Shown here piece by piece: positions 6,348 to 8,032 of a stretch of DNA of 8,032 nt (position 1 is the stretch's first letter; each line of letters starts with the position of its first letter). The notes under the pieces were generated by a model, which saw nothing but the letters and a program-made list of their open reading frames with translations, searched no databases and was not told the DNA's origin. A program made the translations under genes and the position numbers. The DNA comes from an uncultured Streptococcus sp. (GTDB taxonomy: Bacteria > Bacillota > Bacilli > Lactobacillales > Streptococcaceae): contig CAAEFF010000117.1 of NCBI GenBank assembly GCA_900755085.1, forward strand, positions 1-8,032, in the 5' to 3' direction.

Positions 6348-7578
6348 AACGAGATGGTGCCATCGATTCCGTTCAAAGGAAACCTTAGAAAAGTATCAAA
6401 AAAAGCAATTGGCTCGCTACCATGCTTTTATCACTTCTCACTCACCCTATTTTCAAAGCCATTCTCCTGAATCCTTTGGGACTATGGATAAGAATTTCAT
6501 GATGACGCATTTCAATGAACTTAATACCCTGGGGGTGGATCGAGATCAGGCATTAGAGATGGCCATACGTGGAGAACAAACACGAGATTTTACCGAAATG
6601 AATGGAGAAGTAGCAGTAGGCTTGTCCTCTGGAACCTCTGGTCACCGAGGGGTCTTTGTCACCACAGAAAAAGAAAGAAGTATGTGGGCTGCAGCAATCT
6701 TAGCTAAGATGTTGCCAAAAGGAAACCTGTTTGCTCATCGCATTGCTTTTTTCTTACGTGCTGATAACGAACTTTATCAAACCATTAATTCGTCCCTTAT
6801 TCGATTAGAGTATTTTGATATCTTCAAGGATAGTAAGGAGCATTTAGAGCGTCTCAAAAACTATCAGCCAACCATTGTAGTGGCGCCAGCTTCCACCTTG
6901 ATTGAGTTAGCTAACTATGTCACTAATCAGCAACTTGCTCTTCACCCTGTCAAGGTTGTCTCTGTCGCAGAGATCCTAGAGGATAGAGATGCTCAGACAA
7001 TCGCCAGAGCCTTTCAACTAGAAAAGGTTGATCAGGTCTACCAAGCGACAGAAGGGTTTTTAGCTTGTACTTGTTCAGAAGGTAATCTTCACCTCAACGA
7101 AGATATTTTGTATGTCGAAAAAGAGTATCTGGATGATAGCCGCTTTTATCCGATTATTACAGATTTTAAACGAACGAGTCAACCCATCTATCGCTACCGA
7201 CTCAATGATATTTTAGTAGAAGAAAAGTCTCCCTGTCCTTGTGGATCCGTTTTTACTCGAATCGCGAAAATCGAAGGACGATCGGACGATATTTTCTATT
7301 TCAAAAAGGTTGATGGAAACAGCCAAACCATCTATCCAGATTTTATTCGTCGGTGCATTTTATTCGTTGAAAATATTCAGGACTATCAAGTGACTCAGTT
7401 GGCGGATGGATCTATTACCATCGCCTTGAGTCATCGTTCCGACTTTATTGAGAAAGCGATCTTTGCCCAATTTGAACTCTTGGCTCAACAAAAACAATTC
7501 ATCCTCCCAAGTATTCAATTTATCGATTACCAATGGGACCCAACACGTAAATTAAAACGTGTTCAACGACTTCAATAA
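6313..7578 (+). CDS. F390-synthetase-related / PaaK-like adenylate-forming ligase
   Basis: A 421-residue ANL-superfamily protein, in the size range of PaaK-type ligases. The phosphate-binding loop is LSSGTSGHRGVF (104-115). YQATEG (243-248) fits the A5 motif, YRLNDI (295-300) the A7 region with its ATP-ribose-binding Asp, and KIEGRSDDIFYF (319-330) the A8 hinge. A CPCGS motif (308-312) is typical of phenylacetate-CoA-ligase relatives. Near the C-terminus TRKLKRVQ may hold the A10 lysine. Such enzymes activate carboxylic acids as acyl-AMP and pass them to CoA or a carrier protein. The ATG at 6313 has a good ribosome site (GAAAGGA, 6-nt spacing) inside the 3' end of the hydrolase gene, a 35-nt overlap. 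The ketoacyl-synthase gene follows after 12 nt. A role in activating the pathway's acid is inferred. Methanogen F390 chemistry itself is not expected in a streptococcus; that name is only a family label. Confidence 0.85.
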   Translation: MKKTVFLKTFIETRWCHRFRSKETLEKYQKKQLARYHAFITSHSPYFQSHSPESFGTMDKNFMMTHFNELNTLGVDRDQALEMAIRGEQTRDFTEMNGEVAVGLSSGTSGHRGVFVTTEKERSMWAAAILAKMLPKGNLFAHRIAFFLRADNELYQTINSSLIRLEYFDIFKDSKEHLERLKNYQPTIVVAPASTLIELANYVTNQQLALHPVKVVSVAEILEDRDAQTIARAFQLEKVDQVYQATEGFLACTCSEGNLHLNEDILYVEKEYLDDSRFYPIITDFKRTSQPIYRYRLNDILVEEKSPCPCGSVFTRIAKIEGRSDDIFYFKKVDGNSQTIYPDFIRRCILFVENIQDYQVTQLADGSITIALSHRSDFIEKAIFAQFELLAQQKQFILPSIQFIDYQWDPTRKLKRVQRLQ

Positions 7579-7584
7579 AAGGAG
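7579..7584 (+). promoter_or_regulatory. Strong ribosome binding site of the KAS III gene
   Basis: AAGGAG follows the ligase TAA directly, 6 nt before the ATG at 7591. It is the strongest Shine-Dalgarno in the operon and occurs where genes do not overlap, suggesting independent, efficient initiation for the synthase. Confidence 0.7.
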
Positions 7585-7590
7585 AATCCT

Positions 7591-8032
7591 ATGACTACAG
7601 TAAAAAGACATCTACAAATCAAAGGCTATGGAACAGCGCTTCCAGCTCATACAGTGACCTTCAAAGACCAGACTCGTTACCGGGTGAAAGAAGGAGAAGA
7701 AACACAGATTGATCTTGCATCGCGTGCGATTGAAGCTGCTTTAAAACATGCGGGACTTGAAATGACAGATATCGACTGCCTGGTTTCGGCTAGTGCGGTT
7801 GGCGTTCAGCCTATTCCTTGTACGGCTGCTTTGATCCATGAGCGCGTGGCCAAGGGACTGACGATTCCAGCCATGGATATTAATACCACCTGTACTAGTT
7901 TTGTATCAGCCTTAAGCACCATTTCCTATCTGATTGAAGGTGGTGAGTACAAGCGTGTCCTCATTGTTTCAAGTGAAGTAGGAAGTCTTGGCCTTAATCC
8001 TAAACAAAAAGAGAGTTTTGAATTATTTAGCG
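7591..8032 (+). CDS. 3-oxoacyl-ACP synthase III (FabH/KAS III-like), 5' part
   Basis: 147 residues are visible before the window ends; the full family length is about 320-340. The N-terminal thiolase fold starts with LQIKGYGTALPAHTVTF, followed by LASRAIEAALKHAGLEMTDIDCLVSASAVG. The catalytic Cys101 sits in DINTTCTSFVSAL, in the position of the FabH nucleophile (DxxxxCxxF), and KRVLIVSSEVGS follows. The His and Asn of the catalytic triad would lie beyond 8032. The segment between the first strand and DLASRAI is shorter than in housekeeping FabH and lacks the usual WI..RTGI motif, so this is probably a specialised paralogue rather than the fatty-acid initiator. The start is firm: AAAGGAG lies 6 nt before the ATG. 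It follows the ligase gene by 12 nt. Expected chemistry is Claisen condensation of an acyl-thioester primer with a second acyl unit. Confidence 0.88.
   Translation, partial: MTTVKRHLQIKGYGTALPAHTVTFKDQTRYRVKEGEETQIDLASRAIEAALKHAGLEMTDIDCLVSASAVGVQPIPCTAALIHERVAKGLTIPAMDINTTCTSFVSALSTISYLIEGGEYKRVLIVSSEVGSLGLNPKQKESFELFS

Overview
The window looks like a chromosomal segment of a Streptococcus, most likely of the mitis/sanguinis/parasanguinis type. GuaA is a near-textbook streptococcal sequence, it is divergent from a GntR/UTRA regulator, base composition is low-GC, and the Shine-Dalgarno and sigma-A signals are typical Firmicute ones. The species assignment is inference from remembered protein similarity; no search was run.

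Layout. (1) Positions 1-402 hold the 3' end of a plus-strand gene that enters from outside the window, probably a DUF1002 family protein with an amphipathic, aromatic-rich tail. It ends at a clear intrinsic terminator (413-446). (2) Positions 490-676, between the convergent first gene and guaA, hold a roughly 51-bp-period tandem array of four units, each centred on a short palindrome. The last palindrome is a perfect bidirectional terminator that overlaps the guaA stop codon. (3) guaA (GMP synthase) runs on the minus strand, 675-2240. (4) A gap of about 130 bp holds two back-to-back sigma-A promoters, one for guaA and one for a GntR-family, UTRA-domain regulator (2369-3067) that resembles NagR/YvoA. 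The regulator ends at its own terminator (3089-3138). (5) An AT-rich promoter region with inverted repeats leads into a plus-strand operon that leaves the window at 8032.

The operon encodes, in order, a GT-B glycosyltransferase of the MGT/UGT type, an NAD-dependent 3-beta-HSD/OleD-like epimerase-dehydrogenase, an AHL-lactonase-like metallo-beta-lactamase-fold hydrolase, a PaaK/F390-synthetase-like adenylate-forming ligase, and a FabH-like ketoacyl synthase III (truncated). The genes overlap by 4, 26 and 35 nt, then are separated by 12 nt, so they are almost certainly one transcript with coupled translation.

Together these enzymes could activate an acid, condense it with a second acyl unit, reduce the keto group, hydrolyse an ester, thioester or lactone, and glycosylate the product. 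That is the logic of a small secondary-metabolite or glycolipid pathway. It partly parallels OleA/OleD chemistry of bacterial olefin and beta-lactone biosynthesis, but no OleB is visible and the ligase is PaaK-like rather than OleC-like. I know of no characterised product for this gene set in streptococci. It is the main candidate for an undescribed system in the window, and its downstream part is not visible.
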